DNA from: GCA-002722245 sp038154685 | Lineage (GTDB): Bacteria > Bacteroidota > Bacteroidia > Flavobacteriales_C > GCA-002722245 | Direction of reading: 5' to 3' | Assembly: GCA_038154685.1 (NCBI GenBank) | Contig: JAYPYW010000006.1 | Location: 1 to 64,000, forward strand | Length of the DNA: 64,000 nt | Position numbers and translations under genes: made by a program | Notes under the pieces: model-generated | Seen by the model: only the letters and a program-made list of their open reading frames with translations | Told to the model about the DNA's origin: nothing | Database searches by the model: none | In this document: positions 26,258 to 35,727 of the stretch, piece by piece | Layout: each line of letters begins with the position of its first letter | How positions within the stretch are numbered: position 1 is the stretch's first letter

Positions 26258-27448
26258 TTAGTTTAAGATAGCATCAACACCTGGAAGAACTTTTCCTTCT
26301 AATAATTCAAGTAAAGCACCACCTCCAGTTGAGATGTATGAAACCTGATCAGCTAATCCGTATTTGTTAATCGCAGCAACTGAGTCACCACCACCAATTA
26401 AAGTAAATGCTCCATTTTCAGTTGCTTTTACTACAGAGTTCGCGATCGCTTTGGTTCCACCTCCGAAAGTATCCATTTCGAAAACTCCAACTGGTCCGTT
26501 CCATAAAACAGTTCCTGAACTTTCGATAACTTTTCCGAAAACCTCTCTAGATTCAGGTCCACAATCTAATCCTTCCCATCCATCAGGAATATTTCCTGCC
26601 GTTGCGATATCTGTATTTGCATCGTTTGAGAAGTCATCAGCAATTACAGAATCAACTGGTAAGTAAATATTTACTCCCTTTTCATCAGCTTGCTTTAAAA
26701 CTTCTAATGCTGTATCTAGGAAATCATTTTCAACAATCGAGTTTCCAATATTTCCTCCCTTAGCTTTTGAGAATGTATATCCCATTCCTCCACCAATAAT
26801 TAGGTTGTCTACTTTATCCAATAATTGGTTGATGATTTGAATTTTAGATGAAACTTTTGAACCACCCATGATAGCAGTTAATGGTCCTTTACCAGACTTG
26901 ATTGCTTTATCAATGCTTTCTAATTCTCCAGCTAATAATAATCCAAACATTTTGTCAGAAGGGAAGAACTTAGCAATGATAGTAGTAGATGCATGTGCTC
27001 TGTGAGCAGTTCCAAATGCATCATTTACATAACAATCAGCTAATTTTGATAGCTTTTCAGCAAAAGCATCGTCGCCTGCAGTTTCTTCTTTGTAAAATCT
27101 TAAGTTATCCAACAATAAAACTTCACCAGCTTTTAAATCAGCTGCAGCAGCTTCAACATCAGCACCAATACAATCTGATACAAACTTAACTTCAACACCT
27201 AAGTGCTCAGACACTTTTGATACGATGTGCTTTAAAGAAAACTTATCTTCAGGTCCGTTTTTTGGTCTACCTAAGTGAGACATTAAAATTGCACTTCCAC
27301 CTTTCTCTAAAATAGTTTTGATAGTTGGAGCTGCAGCTCTAATTCTAGTATCGTCTGTTACATTAAAGTTTTCATCTAACGGCACGTTAAAGTCAACCCT
27401 AACAATGGCTTTTTTTCCTGAAAAATCGTAATCTCTTACTGTGTTCAT
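26258..27448 (-). CDS. pgk: Phosphoglycerate kinase
   Basis: A 396-residue glycolytic enzyme that transfers phosphate from 1,3-bisphosphoglycerate to ADP. The PGK signature VRVDFNVPLDE is at about residues 16-26. Substrate-binding segments follow (ILMSHLGRPKNGPE, NDAFGTAHRAHAS), and the nucleotide site GGGDSVAAI lies near the C-terminus. The length is normal. The gene is monocistronic in effect, with its own terminator and a TAAATTTG box 48 bases upstream. Confidence 0.97.
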   Translation of the reverse strand: MNTVRDYDFSGKKAIVRVDFNVPLDENFNVTDDTRIRAAAPTIKTILEKGGSAILMSHLGRPKNGPEDKFSLKHIVSKVSEHLGVEVKFVSDCIGADVEAAAADLKAGEVLLLDNLRFYKEETAGDDAFAEKLSKLADCYVNDAFGTAHRAHASTTIIAKFFPSDKMFGLLLAGELESIDKAIKSGKGPLTAIMGGSKVSSKIQIINQLLDKVDNLIIGGGMGYTFSKAKGGNIGNSIVENDFLDTALEVLKQADEKGVNIYLPVDSVIADDFSNDANTDIATAGNIPDGWEGLDCGPESREVFGKVIESSGTVLWNGPVGVFEMDTFGGGTKAIANSVVKATENGAFTLIGGGDSVAAINKYGLADQVSYISTGGGALLELLEGKVLPGVDAILN

Positions 27449-27495
27449 ATTGTAATAAATGTTTGTTCTTAATTAATCACCGTGCGGTGTTCTCT

Positions 27496-27503
27496 CAAAT
27501 TTA
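27496..27503 (-). promoter_or_regulatory. Possible -7 box of pgk
   Basis: Minus-strand TAAATTTG, 47 bases upstream of the ATG. The leader between holds a short CACCG/CGGTG hairpin. No clear -33. Confidence 0.35.
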
Positions 27504-27578
27504 ATGAATCTTGTTGGTTTATAATAATCTCCCGCAGAATTCACAGACTTTCACAGACTTTAGATATCTTTATACTTC

Positions 27579-28712
27579 ATGCAATTCAAAGATGTTGTTG
27601 GACATAACGAGGTTAAAAAACACTTAATAGAAAGTGTGAATAATAATCGTATTAGCCATGCCCAACTTTTTCTTGGAGCAGAAGGAAATGGTAATTTTCA
27701 GTTAGCATTAGCTTATGCTCAATATGTGAATTGTGAAAATCCAACCGAAGAAGATTCATGTGGGAAATGTTCAAGTTGTGTTAAGTATCAAAACTTACAA
27801 CATCCAGATTTAAATTTCTTTTACCCAACTGCTATTGGGAATGAGGTTAAAACTCAACCTTCCAGTAAGAAGTTATTAGCTCAGTGGATTGAAATGCTTA
27901 GTGATAAAGAGTATTTCACACTTAAGGATTGGATGAACCACATTGGTGCGGGTGAAAGATTATCAATTCTGAATAAGCTGGATAGTCAGGATATTATAAA
28001 ATCTCTTTCACTTAAGAATTTCGAATCCAAGTATAAAGTAGTGATCATTTGGTGGCCAGAGAAAATGAATATCGAATGTTCGAACAAGATCTTAAAGGTA
28101 TTAGAAGAGCCTAATCCTAACTCGTTATTCCTTTTAGTTGGACATAATACTGATGAATTATTAGCTACAATTATTTCAAGAGTTCAGATTGTAAAAACTA
28201 ATCAATTGTCTTCAGATGAAATCCGACAAGGTTTATTGGATAAGGAAGGAGTTCCTGAAGATTTGGCTGATTCGATGGCTAACATGGCTGACGGGAATTT
28301 TACACGCGCTTTGGAATTAGTTAATAACCCTGAAGGTGATGAAAAATTCATTGATTTGTTTCAAACTTGGATGAGACTATGTTATGTAGTTGATTACTTG
28401 AACCTTGAAAAATGGGTAGATGAAATTCACAAAATGGGAAGGATTAAGCAAAAGGATTTCCTAGAATATGGATTACGAATATTTCGAGAATGTATGGTTT
28501 ACAACTATGCGAATCCGGAAATGAACAAATTGCATAGAAAAGAGGAAATTTTTAACGCTAAGTTCGCCAAGTTTATTCATGGAGGAAACATTCTCCCTAT
28601 CATGGAACTTTTTGAGCATACGCATACTTCAATTTTAAGAAATGCTTACGCTAAGATTGCGTTTATGAATTTAAGCTTGAAGATGTGTAATCTGCTTAAA
28701 TCAAAACCTTAA
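27579..28712 (+). CDS. holB: DNA polymerase III subunit delta-prime
   Basis: A 377-residue AAA+ clamp-loader subunit. It has RISHAQLFLGAEGNG in place of a strict Walker A, as usual for the non-ATPase delta-prime subunit. The zinc-binding module has cysteines in CENPTEEDSCGKCSSC (about residues 52-67). The Walker B/sensor region holds LKVLEEPNPNSLFLLVGHN. It loads the sliding clamp as part of the replisome. It is longer than gamma-proteobacterial HolB because of the C-terminal helical domain. A GC-rich hairpin follows its stop. Confidence 0.92.
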   Translation: MQFKDVVGHNEVKKHLIESVNNNRISHAQLFLGAEGNGNFQLALAYAQYVNCENPTEEDSCGKCSSCVKYQNLQHPDLNFFYPTAIGNEVKTQPSSKKLLAQWIEMLSDKEYFTLKDWMNHIGAGERLSILNKLDSQDIIKSLSLKNFESKYKVVIIWWPEKMNIECSNKILKVLEEPNPNSLFLLVGHNTDELLATIISRVQIVKTNQLSSDEIRQGLLDKEGVPEDLADSMANMADGNFTRALELVNNPEGDEKFIDLFQTWMRLCYVVDYLNLEKWVDEIHKMGRIKQKDFLEYGLRIFRECMVYNYANPEMNKLHRKEEIFNAKFAKFIHGGNILPIMELFEHTHTSILRNAYAKIAFMNLSLKMCNLLKSKP

Positions 28713-28718
28713 TTACTG

Positions 28719-28756
28719 TCTTTTTGTCGCCCGCGGGTGCCGCGGGCGTCAAAAAG
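28719..28756. repeat. GC-rich palindrome related to repeat family C
   Basis: GCCCGCGG pairs with CCGCGGGC, flanked by CTTTTTG and CAAAAAG arms. It follows the holB stop and starts like the ends of the family C elements. A second hairpin, GACTGC/GCAGTC, lies at 28763-28781. Confidence 0.7.
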
Positions 28757-28804
28757 AAAAAAGACTGCTTCGGGGGCAGTCGTCTGACTTTTCAAACTAA
28801 AACA

Positions 28805-28814
28805 NNNNNNNNNN
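28805..28814. other. Assembly gap (10 N)
   Basis: Ten undetermined bases just after a GC-rich repeat; the true gap length is unknown. Confidence 0.98.
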
Positions 28815-28866
28815 CTTATAAATCGTAAAATTTCAAAGAATATTGTGCCGAAATAACGAATTGTAA

Positions 28867-28900
28867 ATAAAAAAGCCAGATCAATCGATCTGGCTTTTTT
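28867..28900 (-). terminator. Terminator after hemD, usable in both directions
   Basis: AGCCAGATC pairs with GATCTGGCT around AATC, with A and T runs on both sides. It lies between convergent holB and hemD. Confidence 0.85.
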
Positions 28901-28917
28901 GTTGAATTATTTTAATT

Positions 28918-29664
28918 CTAATTATGTTCTTTTATATAAGTTTCAATAGCACCTGTCATCGATGGGGCGTTTGGTGCAGGGGCTGCAATGTTTATATTCA
29001 GTCCAGCTTTTTCTGCTGCTTTTTTAGTTGTTTCTCCAAAAACTGCAATTCTAGTATCATTTTGTTTAAACTCCGGGAAGTTTTTAAATAATGATTCGAT
29101 TCCTGCAGGGCTGTAAAAAACTAAGCAATCATAGAATACATTTTCTAAATCACTTAAATCACTAACAACAGTTCTATAAAGAATAGCTCTTTGGTAGTTG
29201 ATCCCAGCTTCAGCTAACTGATTTGGAATAACATCTTTTAAAATGTCCGAAGAAGGTAAAATGAATTTTTCATTTTTATGCTTCTTAATCAATTCCATTA
29301 ACTCAACAAACCTTTGTCTACCATGGAAGATTTTTCTTTTACGGTAAACAACATGCTTTTGTAAATACAACGCAACAGCCTCAGAAACACAGAAGTATTT
29401 TAAAGAATCTGGAACTGAATACCTCGTCTTTTCACAAATTCTGAAGAAATGGTCAACAGCTTTTCTAGAAGTTAAGATAACAGCAGTGAAGTCAGCAAAA
29501 TTTATTTTTTGCTCTCTAAATTCTTTAACTCCAACACCTTCAACGTGAATAAAAGATCTGAAATCAACCTTTACATCGTGTTTATCACTTAATCCAAAAT
29601 AAGGTGACTTTTTATTCTCCGGTTTCGGTTGTGAAACCAGGATTGACTTAATTGCTTTCCCCAT
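28918..29664 (-). CDS. hemD: Uroporphyrinogen-III synthase
   Basis: A 248-residue HemD-type protein with two alternating alpha/beta domains: residues 1-35 plus 160-245, and 40-160. Family landmarks include VILTSRKAVDHFF and the late FYSPAGIESLF and VFGETTKKAAEKAG segments. It closes hydroxymethylbilane to uroporphyrinogen III in tetrapyrrole synthesis. HemD sequences are poorly conserved, but the fit and the neighbouring DUF4271 gene, which often sits beside hemD in Bacteroidota, support the call. Confidence 0.88.
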   Translation of the reverse strand: MGKAIKSILVSQPKPENKKSPYFGLSDKHDVKVDFRSFIHVEGVGVKEFREQKINFADFTAVILTSRKAVDHFFRICEKTRYSVPDSLKYFCVSEAVALYLQKHVVYRKRKIFHGRQRFVELMELIKKHKNEKFILPSSDILKDVIPNQLAEAGINYQRAILYRTVVSDLSDLENVFYDCLVFYSPAGIESLFKNFPEFKQNDTRIAVFGETTKKAAEKAGLNINIAAPAPNAPSMTGAIETYIKEHN

Positions 29665-29684
29665 GTATACTCCGTTTTGCTTTG

Positions 29685-30383
29685 CTAAGCATTTACTATT
29701 GGCATCGAAAAAGCCCTAAAACATATTGCTAAGGGTGCGATTTCGAGGGTGCAAATATACAAAATTGAATAAAAATAGGGAAGATTTCCGTGCTTAATTC
29801 CTGTAATTACTCCACTAATCCATCTTAAAGCTAGATAAACACTGGCAAGAGAAATAATTGCCCAATAACTAATTTCTTTAAATGGCAACGCAAAATAGTA
29901 AAGTGCTAATAGAGGTAAAACAAAAACCGAAAAGGCTTTATCTCTTATTCCTACTTTTTTAAAATATAAACTAGTTAGTCCCTGTTTTTCGAAAACAAAA
30001 CCAAGGAAAAATTTTGTTATAAACTTTAATGCGTAACCAACGAAAACAAGACCAATACTAATAAAGAATAATTGGGTTTCACTAAAGTTGGCAGTTTCCA
30101 TTGATAATCTGCTTAATCCAAAATATCCCAATAAACCAAGGGTAAGTAAAAAGAAAACATTAAACCAATTTCCTGCTTTGCGAACCATGTTTGATTCTTC
30201 TCGTTTCTTTTCATTTCCTGGTCGCGTTGATACATTGGCTACCAGTAAATTTTTAATGTATAAACGATAATTGAACGCAAGAAAGGCTGCCAAAATAGTT
30301 AAAACCAAGAAGTATCCAACAATGTATGGATTAGAGAAATCTTCTCGTATAATACTTCTTTCTATTTCTGTGTTTACCGGCAT
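29685..30383 (-). CDS. DUF4271 membrane protein
   Basis: A 232-residue protein with about five to six membrane segments, after an N-terminal stretch with no cleaved signal. It matches the DUF4271 family, known almost only from Bacteroidota and commonly next to hemD. The role is unknown; the gene order suggests a link to haem or to the envelope. Its ATG overlaps the stop of the gene upstream by one base (TAATG), so the genes from YceI to hemD are probably one operon. Confidence 0.8.
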   Translation of the reverse strand: MPVNTEIERSIIREDFSNPYIVGYFLVLTILAAFLAFNYRLYIKNLLVANVSTRPGNEKKREESNMVRKAGNWFNVFFLLTLGLLGYFGLSRLSMETANFSETQLFFISIGLVFVGYALKFITKFFLGFVFEKQGLTSLYFKKVGIRDKAFSVFVLPLLALYYFALPFKEISYWAIISLASVYLALRWISGVITGIKHGNLPYFYSILYICTLEIAPLAICFRAFSMPIVNA

Positions 30384-31288
30384 TAAATAGCAAAGAACCT
30401 TGATATTGTAAACCCTAATTTAATATCTCCATCCAGCCAAGAATCTACGCCAGCATCTATTAAGTCTTGATTGATTAAACCAGCGGAATTAGAAAGGTTT
30501 ATGTGAAATACGTGTCCTCCAGTTTCTAATTCTATTCCTAAGGAAAGTGGGTGGTAGTATTTAAAATCTCTCGAATTACTGTTTCTGAATTCTCCAAAGG
30601 TGTAATTGTATTCACCAACAATGGCTAGCTTTCTAGTTAATTTACATCTTCCACCAACTCCAACAGCAAAAAGGTCATTGTTATCCCTAGGCAAAGTTTC
30701 ATCAGCTTTTTGAACCACTAAATTTTTATGAAGATGGGTAACGTTAATCAAACCTGAAAAATATTCAGTGACCTTACTCCCTAACACTAATTGATTGGCA
30801 AAATAAAATCTATGTGCTGCTTTAGTTATGTAATTATTAGGATCTTTCTTAGGAGTGTATGCAGCATTGGAAAGCGCTACTAATGAAAATGGCAATCCGT
30901 TTTTCTTTTGCTTTAACAACTTGTATTTGATCAAAAAATCAATATGTTCATTGGTTTTACTTCTTCCTAAACCTACCGTGAAATCATCGGTTACTCCATA
31001 ATCAAAAGAGAACCTGATGTTAGAAGCTTGATCTAAACCAAACAGAGAATGTGCTCCTCCTGCATCTCCTCCTATGTTTCCAAATCGGTGAGCGATTCTA
31101 AAATCTAAAACACCTTTACGCTCCATCTCTGTAGTGTGGGCATTAATTAAATAGGGTGATTTCCAAGTATGTTTAATTACTTCCCTTTCTGTCGATTCCT
31201 CTTCGCTTTCAAGTTGAGCCAATAAATCGTCCTGAGCGTAAATTGCAGTTGAGCATGCTATTAAAGCAAGAGCCAATAATTTTTTCAT
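30383..31288 (-). CDS. DUF5777 family outer-membrane beta-barrel protein
   Basis: A 301-residue exported protein (signal peptide about 1-18) with alternating hydrophobic strands from residue 45 on. It ends in a phenylalanine-containing strand (KLGFTISRFFAI) as outer-membrane barrels do. I assign it to the DUF5777 barrel family on pattern. The mature N-terminus is acidic (QLESEEESTE). Its start overlaps the stop of the YceI gene, so the two are coupled. Confidence 0.75.
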   Translation of the reverse strand: MKKLLALALIACSTAIYAQDDLLAQLESEEESTEREVIKHTWKSPYLINAHTTEMERKGVLDFRIAHRFGNIGGDAGGAHSLFGLDQASNIRFSFDYGVTDDFTVGLGRSKTNEHIDFLIKYKLLKQKKNGLPFSLVALSNAAYTPKKDPNNYITKAAHRFYFANQLVLGSKVTEYFSGLINVTHLHKNLVVQKADETLPRDNNDLFAVGVGGRCKLTRKLAIVGEYNYTFGEFRNSNSRDFKYYHPLSLGIELETGGHVFHINLSNSAGLINQDLIDAGVDSWLDGDIKLGFTISRFFAI

Positions 31289-31836
31289 TATTTCTTAGCA
31301 GGTAATTCTTTGTAATCGATGTTGATAGAAACCTCTACAACCTCCGCAATATTTTTAATTTGAATAGAAGGAATTTTAATACCGTGGTCGGCTACCTTAA
31401 CAGCAAATTTCGCATTAACCGATACCTTGCCTCCTTTTACGATGATTTCACCTTTGATTTCCCTGTCCTTAGTAACACCATGAATAGTCAACTGGCCTTT
31501 TACAGATACCTCATATTCCCCGTCTGTTTTAACATCAAATTCACCAATAACCTTTCCCTTAAAACTAGCTTTTGGAAACTTCGCAGATTCCATGTAGTCT
31601 TCGTTAAAATGCTCCTGCATCATCGGATTTTTAAACACAAAAGAATTAGGTTTCATAAGGATGGCAATTTCCTTCGTAGCTGCATTAAAAACAGAATTAC
31701 TTTTCTTACTTTCAGCGTAAATATCCTCTAATGGAGCATCTGAGAAAAAGCTGATAGTAGAGCTTGAGCTTCTGTAAGTTTGTGCATTAATTACAAATGC
31801 AAATAAAACAAGTAGGGTCGTAAATATTCTTTTCAT
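31288..31836 (-). CDS. YceI-like family protein
   Basis: A 182-residue exported protein with a signal peptide (1-18) and one YceI domain (about 22-178), a lipocalin-like barrel that binds isoprenoid or other lipid chains. The pattern SSSTISFFSDAPLEDIYAE at the start and VKGQLTIHGVTKDREIKGEI in the middle are characteristic. Adjacent YceI and barrel genes are frequent in Bacteroidota. The ligand is not known. Confidence 0.85.
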   Translation of the reverse strand: MKRIFTTLLVLFAFVINAQTYRSSSSTISFFSDAPLEDIYAESKKSNSVFNAATKEIAILMKPNSFVFKNPMMQEHFNEDYMESAKFPKASFKGKVIGEFDVKTDGEYEVSVKGQLTIHGVTKDREIKGEIIVKGGKVSVNAKFAVKVADHGIKIPSIQIKNIAEVVEVSINIDYKELPAKK

Positions 31837-31996
31837 TGAAATAGACTTTGCATGAAATTATTAAAAATAAACCGATTATTTCATTTCGGTTTAAGATTAG
31901 TTGTTCCTGCCTTTAAACAATTTCTTTGCCAGATTTAATTATGATGAAGTTTCTCTTTCATTTACAAGGGGTATTTGTTACTTTTCATATTGGAAA

Positions 31997-34921
31997 ATGA
32001 ATAAAAGGAATTTAAGTTTTAATCAGTTGTTTGACACTTCTAATGAGGGAGTGATCATCACATGTTCTGACTTAGAGGTTTTGTATTTAAACAATGCTGT
32101 TACATCAATTATTCCTCACTTGCCAGAATCTCCTGTAAAAGAAAACTTGGTTAAGGTAATTGACTTTAATTGTGAGCTTGATTTAGAAATAAGCTATGAC
32201 TTATTTGAGTTAGATCATTTTGTTGATATCACAAAAAAGGCTTTTCACTGGGATGAAGAAGATTTATTTATTTTTCGAATTAAATCAAGAGAGAAAGATT
32301 CAATAGAGCAAAGGTTATCATTCTTTTTAAAGAATATAGATGACGTTGTTTATTCGGAACGGTTAAATGAAGAACATGGTGCAAAATTAGGTTTTGTAAA
32401 TCCTGGGATTAAAAATATTACGGGAGTTGATGCTGAGGAAATGTTGAGTAACAATATGTTTCCACATCATTTTGCTATTGATGAAGACCGAGAAAGAGTA
32501 AACGGTATTTATAACAAAGTAAATACTGATATTCAGCCAGGAAAAGGACAGTTCAGAATCCAAAATCGATTGAACAATCAGATTGTTTGGGTTGAACTTT
32601 CTATTTATCCTCAAGTTTCAGAAACGGGTGTGCATTTTGCCAATTTTGCCATCATTCGAGATATTTCAAGAGATATTGAAGCTGATCAATTATTAAGGCA
32701 AAGTGAGTTGAAACATCGCTTGCTTTTTAGTGAGGCTAATGATGCCATTATGATTTTTAATGGCCTCGAAATGGTTGATTGCAACGAGAAAACACTTACC
32801 ATGTTTGACTCTCCTGGGTTTGTTGAAATTGCTGGTAAACAATTGTACGAATTGATGCCCGAGAAACAACCTGATGGTGAAGATTCAATATTACAATACC
32901 ATTACTACATGCAGCAAGCTATTGCTGGGAAATCACAGTTTTTTTATTGGAAACATTCAAAAATAACAGGTGAGCAATTTGACAGTGAGGTAAGTATAAA
33001 CAGCTTTACTATTGATGAGGATATATATGTGCAAGTAATCGTTCGAGATATTACGTTAAGAAAGATTGCTGAAGAGCAGAAAAATCAATCCATTAAGAGT
33101 TATTTTGAAATCTTTAACTCTAGTTCCGATTTAATATTCATTGTTAATTCAAGGGGAGATGTAATTGATGTTAACCAATCTGTTTTGGATACCTATTTGG
33201 TTTCCAAACCTGAAATTACTGGAAAACAATTTGAGGAGTTAGGAGATTTACAATTTAACTCAGAAGAAGACTCGTTAAAGATTGGCAAAGCTTGGGCTGG
33301 AGAGCCCCAAAAGTTTGTTTGGCATTGTAAAATAGCAAATGGGAAAAATATTCCTTTGGACATGGTTTTACATCCTGGAACATACTTTGGAAAAGAAGTA
33401 ATTATTGCCACAGGAAGAGATATTAGTGAGCGTTTGGCCTATGAAAAAACTTTAATTGAAAGTGAGTCAAGATTCCGTACACTTGCTTCTCATGCACCGA
33501 TTGGTATTTTCCTGACCGATGAAAACGGGAAGGCTCAATATGTAAATGATAAGTTAAAACAGCTTTCTCATTTCCATAGTGTAGAGAAGTTTATGGAAAA
33601 CTGGCTGGAAAGAATCCATCCAGATGATCGTGATCGGGTAAAGCGTCATATTGATATTACTGAAAAAGAAAATCAGCAGCAATATGAATATCGTGTTACT
33701 CCAATTAACGACAATCAAAGATGGGTTAAAACCCAAGTAAATTTGCTAAAGGACCAAAATGGTGAAATCATTGGAAGGGTCGGAACCATCGAAGATATTA
33801 CGAATAGAATAGAATCTGATCAATTAGCAAAAGAAGCAGAAAACGAAAAGTTAAGAGCGGAATTTGCGGAAGAAACAACAAGGAGGCTTAAAAAAGAAAT
33901 TGACGAAAGAATTGCTGCTGAAGAAGAATTAAAATCTGCCAAAGAGTTTAATCAATACATCATTAATTCCTCTATTGATATGATCATTGCAACCGATTCT
34001 GAAGGGATGATTACTGAATTTAATCAGGCTGCCGCAAATGGATTTAGGTACGAGGCGGATACAATGTTTAATACCCCAGTTGATCCTCTTTTTGATGATG
34101 ATGCTGATATGAATATCATATTGGAGCGGGTTTTTAACGATGGGAAATGGAGTGGTGAGGTGAACTGTAGAAGGGCTGATGGTTCTGTTTTTATTGGATA
34201 TTTATCGGCTTCTATTTTATTTGGACCTGATCAGCAAGGTATTGGAACAATGGGGGTTTTAAGGGATATTACTGAATTAAAAGATGCGGAAATAGAGCTT
34301 AAAAATAACATTCATCAAAAAGAAATATTATTAAAGGAGGTTCATCACAGGGTGAAAAATAACCTTCAGGTGATTAGTTCTATTTTGAATTTACAGACCG
34401 GTTACATAGACGATGAGGCTACGTTAGATGTTATAAAGGAATGTCAAGACAGGATTAAGTCGATGGCATTTATTCACGAAAGCTTATATCAAAAGGAGGA
34501 TTTTGCAGCAGTAAATTTTGCGGAGTATTTACAGAACCTTTGTAACAATTTGAAGTATTCATATATGTCTCCAGATAGAAATATAACGGTCGATTTTGAT
34601 ATTGAAGAGATATCTCTATCTTTAGATTCGGCGATACCTTGTGGACTTATTGTTAACGAATTGGTTTCAAACTGCTTTAAATATGCATTTAAAAACCAGT
34701 CAACAGGAAGTATTAAGGTCTCGTTAGCCAAAGACAAAAATAACAACAAGCTACTTGTGGTGCATGATTCCGGTCAAGGATTGCCCCAAGGTTTAAATAT
34801 TGAAACAAATGATTCTCTAGGTTTACAATTAGTGTGGACTTTAGTAGATCAAATTGATGGAGAAATAAAGTATGAATTTGACGCTGGGAGTAAATTCATT
34901 ATTAACTTTAAAAGAGATTAA
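31997..34921 (+). CDS. Multi-PAS sensor histidine kinase (HisKA_2 type)
   Basis: A kinase of 974 residues without obvious membrane segments. Five or six PAS domains occupy about residues 1-765, linked by coiled segments; typical PAS-to-PAC ends are IIRDISRDIEA, IVRDITLRKIAEE, TGRDISERLAY, TIEDITNRIES and VLRDITELKDAE. The dimerisation helix carries the HisKA_2 motif EVHHRVKNNLQ (H783/H784). The HATPase domain follows (NELVSNCFKYAF, HDSGQGLP, LGLQLV). The reading frame continues upstream to a TTG at 31901, but the ATG at 31997 starts the usual sequence. It probably phosphorylates the LytTR regulator encoded eight bases downstream. Confidence 0.9.
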   Translation: MNKRNLSFNQLFDTSNEGVIITCSDLEVLYLNNAVTSIIPHLPESPVKENLVKVIDFNCELDLEISYDLFELDHFVDITKKAFHWDEEDLFIFRIKSREKDSIEQRLSFFLKNIDDVVYSERLNEEHGAKLGFVNPGIKNITGVDAEEMLSNNMFPHHFAIDEDRERVNGIYNKVNTDIQPGKGQFRIQNRLNNQIVWVELSIYPQVSETGVHFANFAIIRDISRDIEADQLLRQSELKHRLLFSEANDAIMIFNGLEMVDCNEKTLTMFDSPGFVEIAGKQLYELMPEKQPDGEDSILQYHYYMQQAIAGKSQFFYWKHSKITGEQFDSEVSINSFTIDEDIYVQVIVRDITLRKIAEEQKNQSIKSYFEIFNSSSDLIFIVNSRGDVIDVNQSVLDTYLVSKPEITGKQFEELGDLQFNSEEDSLKIGKAWAGEPQKFVWHCKIANGKNIPLDMVLHPGTYFGKEVIIATGRDISERLAYEKTLIESESRFRTLASHAPIGIFLTDENGKAQYVNDKLKQLSHFHSVEKFMENWLERIHPDDRDRVKRHIDITEKENQQQYEYRVTPINDNQRWVKTQVNLLKDQNGEIIGRVGTIEDITNRIESDQLAKEAENEKLRAEFAEETTRRLKKEIDERIAAEEELKSAKEFNQYIINSSIDMIIATDSEGMITEFNQAAANGFRYEADTMFNTPVDPLFDDDADMNIILERVFNDGKWSGEVNCRRADGSVFIGYLSASILFGPDQQGIGTMGVLRDITELKDAEIELKNNIHQKEILLKEVHHRVKNNLQVISSILNLQTGYIDDEATLDVIKECQDRIKSMAFIHESLYQKEDFAAVNFAEYLQNLCNNLKYSYMSPDRNITVDFDIEEISLSLDSAIPCGLIVNELVSNCFKYAFKNQSTGSIKVSLAKDKNNNKLLVVHDSGQGLPQGLNIETNDSLGLQLVWTLVDQIDGEIKYEFDAGSKFIINFKRD

Positions 34922-34929
34922 TCATAGAT

Positions 34930-35694
34930 ATGGCAAATACGAAGGTATTTATACTTGAAGACGAAAACATTGTAGCTAAGGATATCCAACAAAGTTTGAA
35001 AAAACTAGGTTATGAGGTAGTTGGAATGGCTTCTTCAGGAGAAAAGGTAAAAGAGCTTTTGTCCGATGGCGTTAAGCCGGATATCTTTTTAATGGATATC
35101 ATGATTAAAGGAGATATGACAGGGATTGAGGTGGCTGAATTCGTTAAGGAGAATTACAACCTTCCGGTAATATTCTTAACTGCTTATGCAGATGAGAATA
35201 CGCTTTCAAAGGCAAAGATTACTGAGCCTTATGGTTATATACTGAAACCTTTTAAGGAAATCGATCTACATACAACAATTGAGATGGCTTTGTATAAACA
35301 TCAGAAAACAGCTGAAATGAAAAAAGAGCTGGATGTTTATTCTACTTTGGCTAGTGAGTCTCAAAATGGTAAGAACTACATCTTTGTAAAAAATAAGAGT
35401 AGATTAATTAAAATTAGCGTTGAGGACTTGTTTTATGTAGAGGCTTTAAAAGATTACGTTAACTTTCATTCTCGTCATGGAAAGTATACCATACATAGTA
35501 CAATGAAGGATGTAGAATCAAAATTGCCTAATCAATACTTCGCAAGAGTCCATCGTTCATTTATTGTGAATTTAGATAAGATACTTTCGATTGAACACGT
35601 AAATGGAAGATTACAAATTGAAGGGGTTGAAAAGTCAGTTCCGATAGGAGGATCTTATAAAGATGATCTACTCGCGAAATTCAACTTATTATAA
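34930..35694 (+). CDS. LytTR-family response regulator
   Basis: A 254-residue regulator. The receiver domain (1-125) has the acidic pocket E10/D11, phosphoacceptor D56 in LMDIM, a TAY switch residue and the lysine in LKPF. A linker (125-145) leads to a LytTR DNA-binding domain (about 150-250) with FYVEALKDYVNFH and HRSFIVNLDKI. It lies directly behind the multi-PAS kinase and is its likely partner. Target genes are unknown. LytTR proteins usually bind direct repeats upstream of promoters, which I did not find here. Confidence 0.93.
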   Translation: MANTKVFILEDENIVAKDIQQSLKKLGYEVVGMASSGEKVKELLSDGVKPDIFLMDIMIKGDMTGIEVAEFVKENYNLPVIFLTAYADENTLSKAKITEPYGYILKPFKEIDLHTTIEMALYKHQKTAEMKKELDVYSTLASESQNGKNYIFVKNKSRLIKISVEDLFYVEALKDYVNFHSRHGKYTIHSTMKDVESKLPNQYFARVHRSFIVNLDKILSIEHVNGRLQIEGVEKSVPIGGSYKDDLLAKFNLL

Positions 35695-35699
35695 TATTT

Positions 35700-35727
35700 A
35701 AAGCCCTGATTTTTTGGGGCTTTTTTA
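35700..35727 (+). terminator. Rho-independent terminator after the LytTR gene
   Basis: AAAGCCC pairs with GGGCTTT, followed by a T run. It overlaps the end of the convergent kinase gene by a few bases. Confidence 0.8.
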
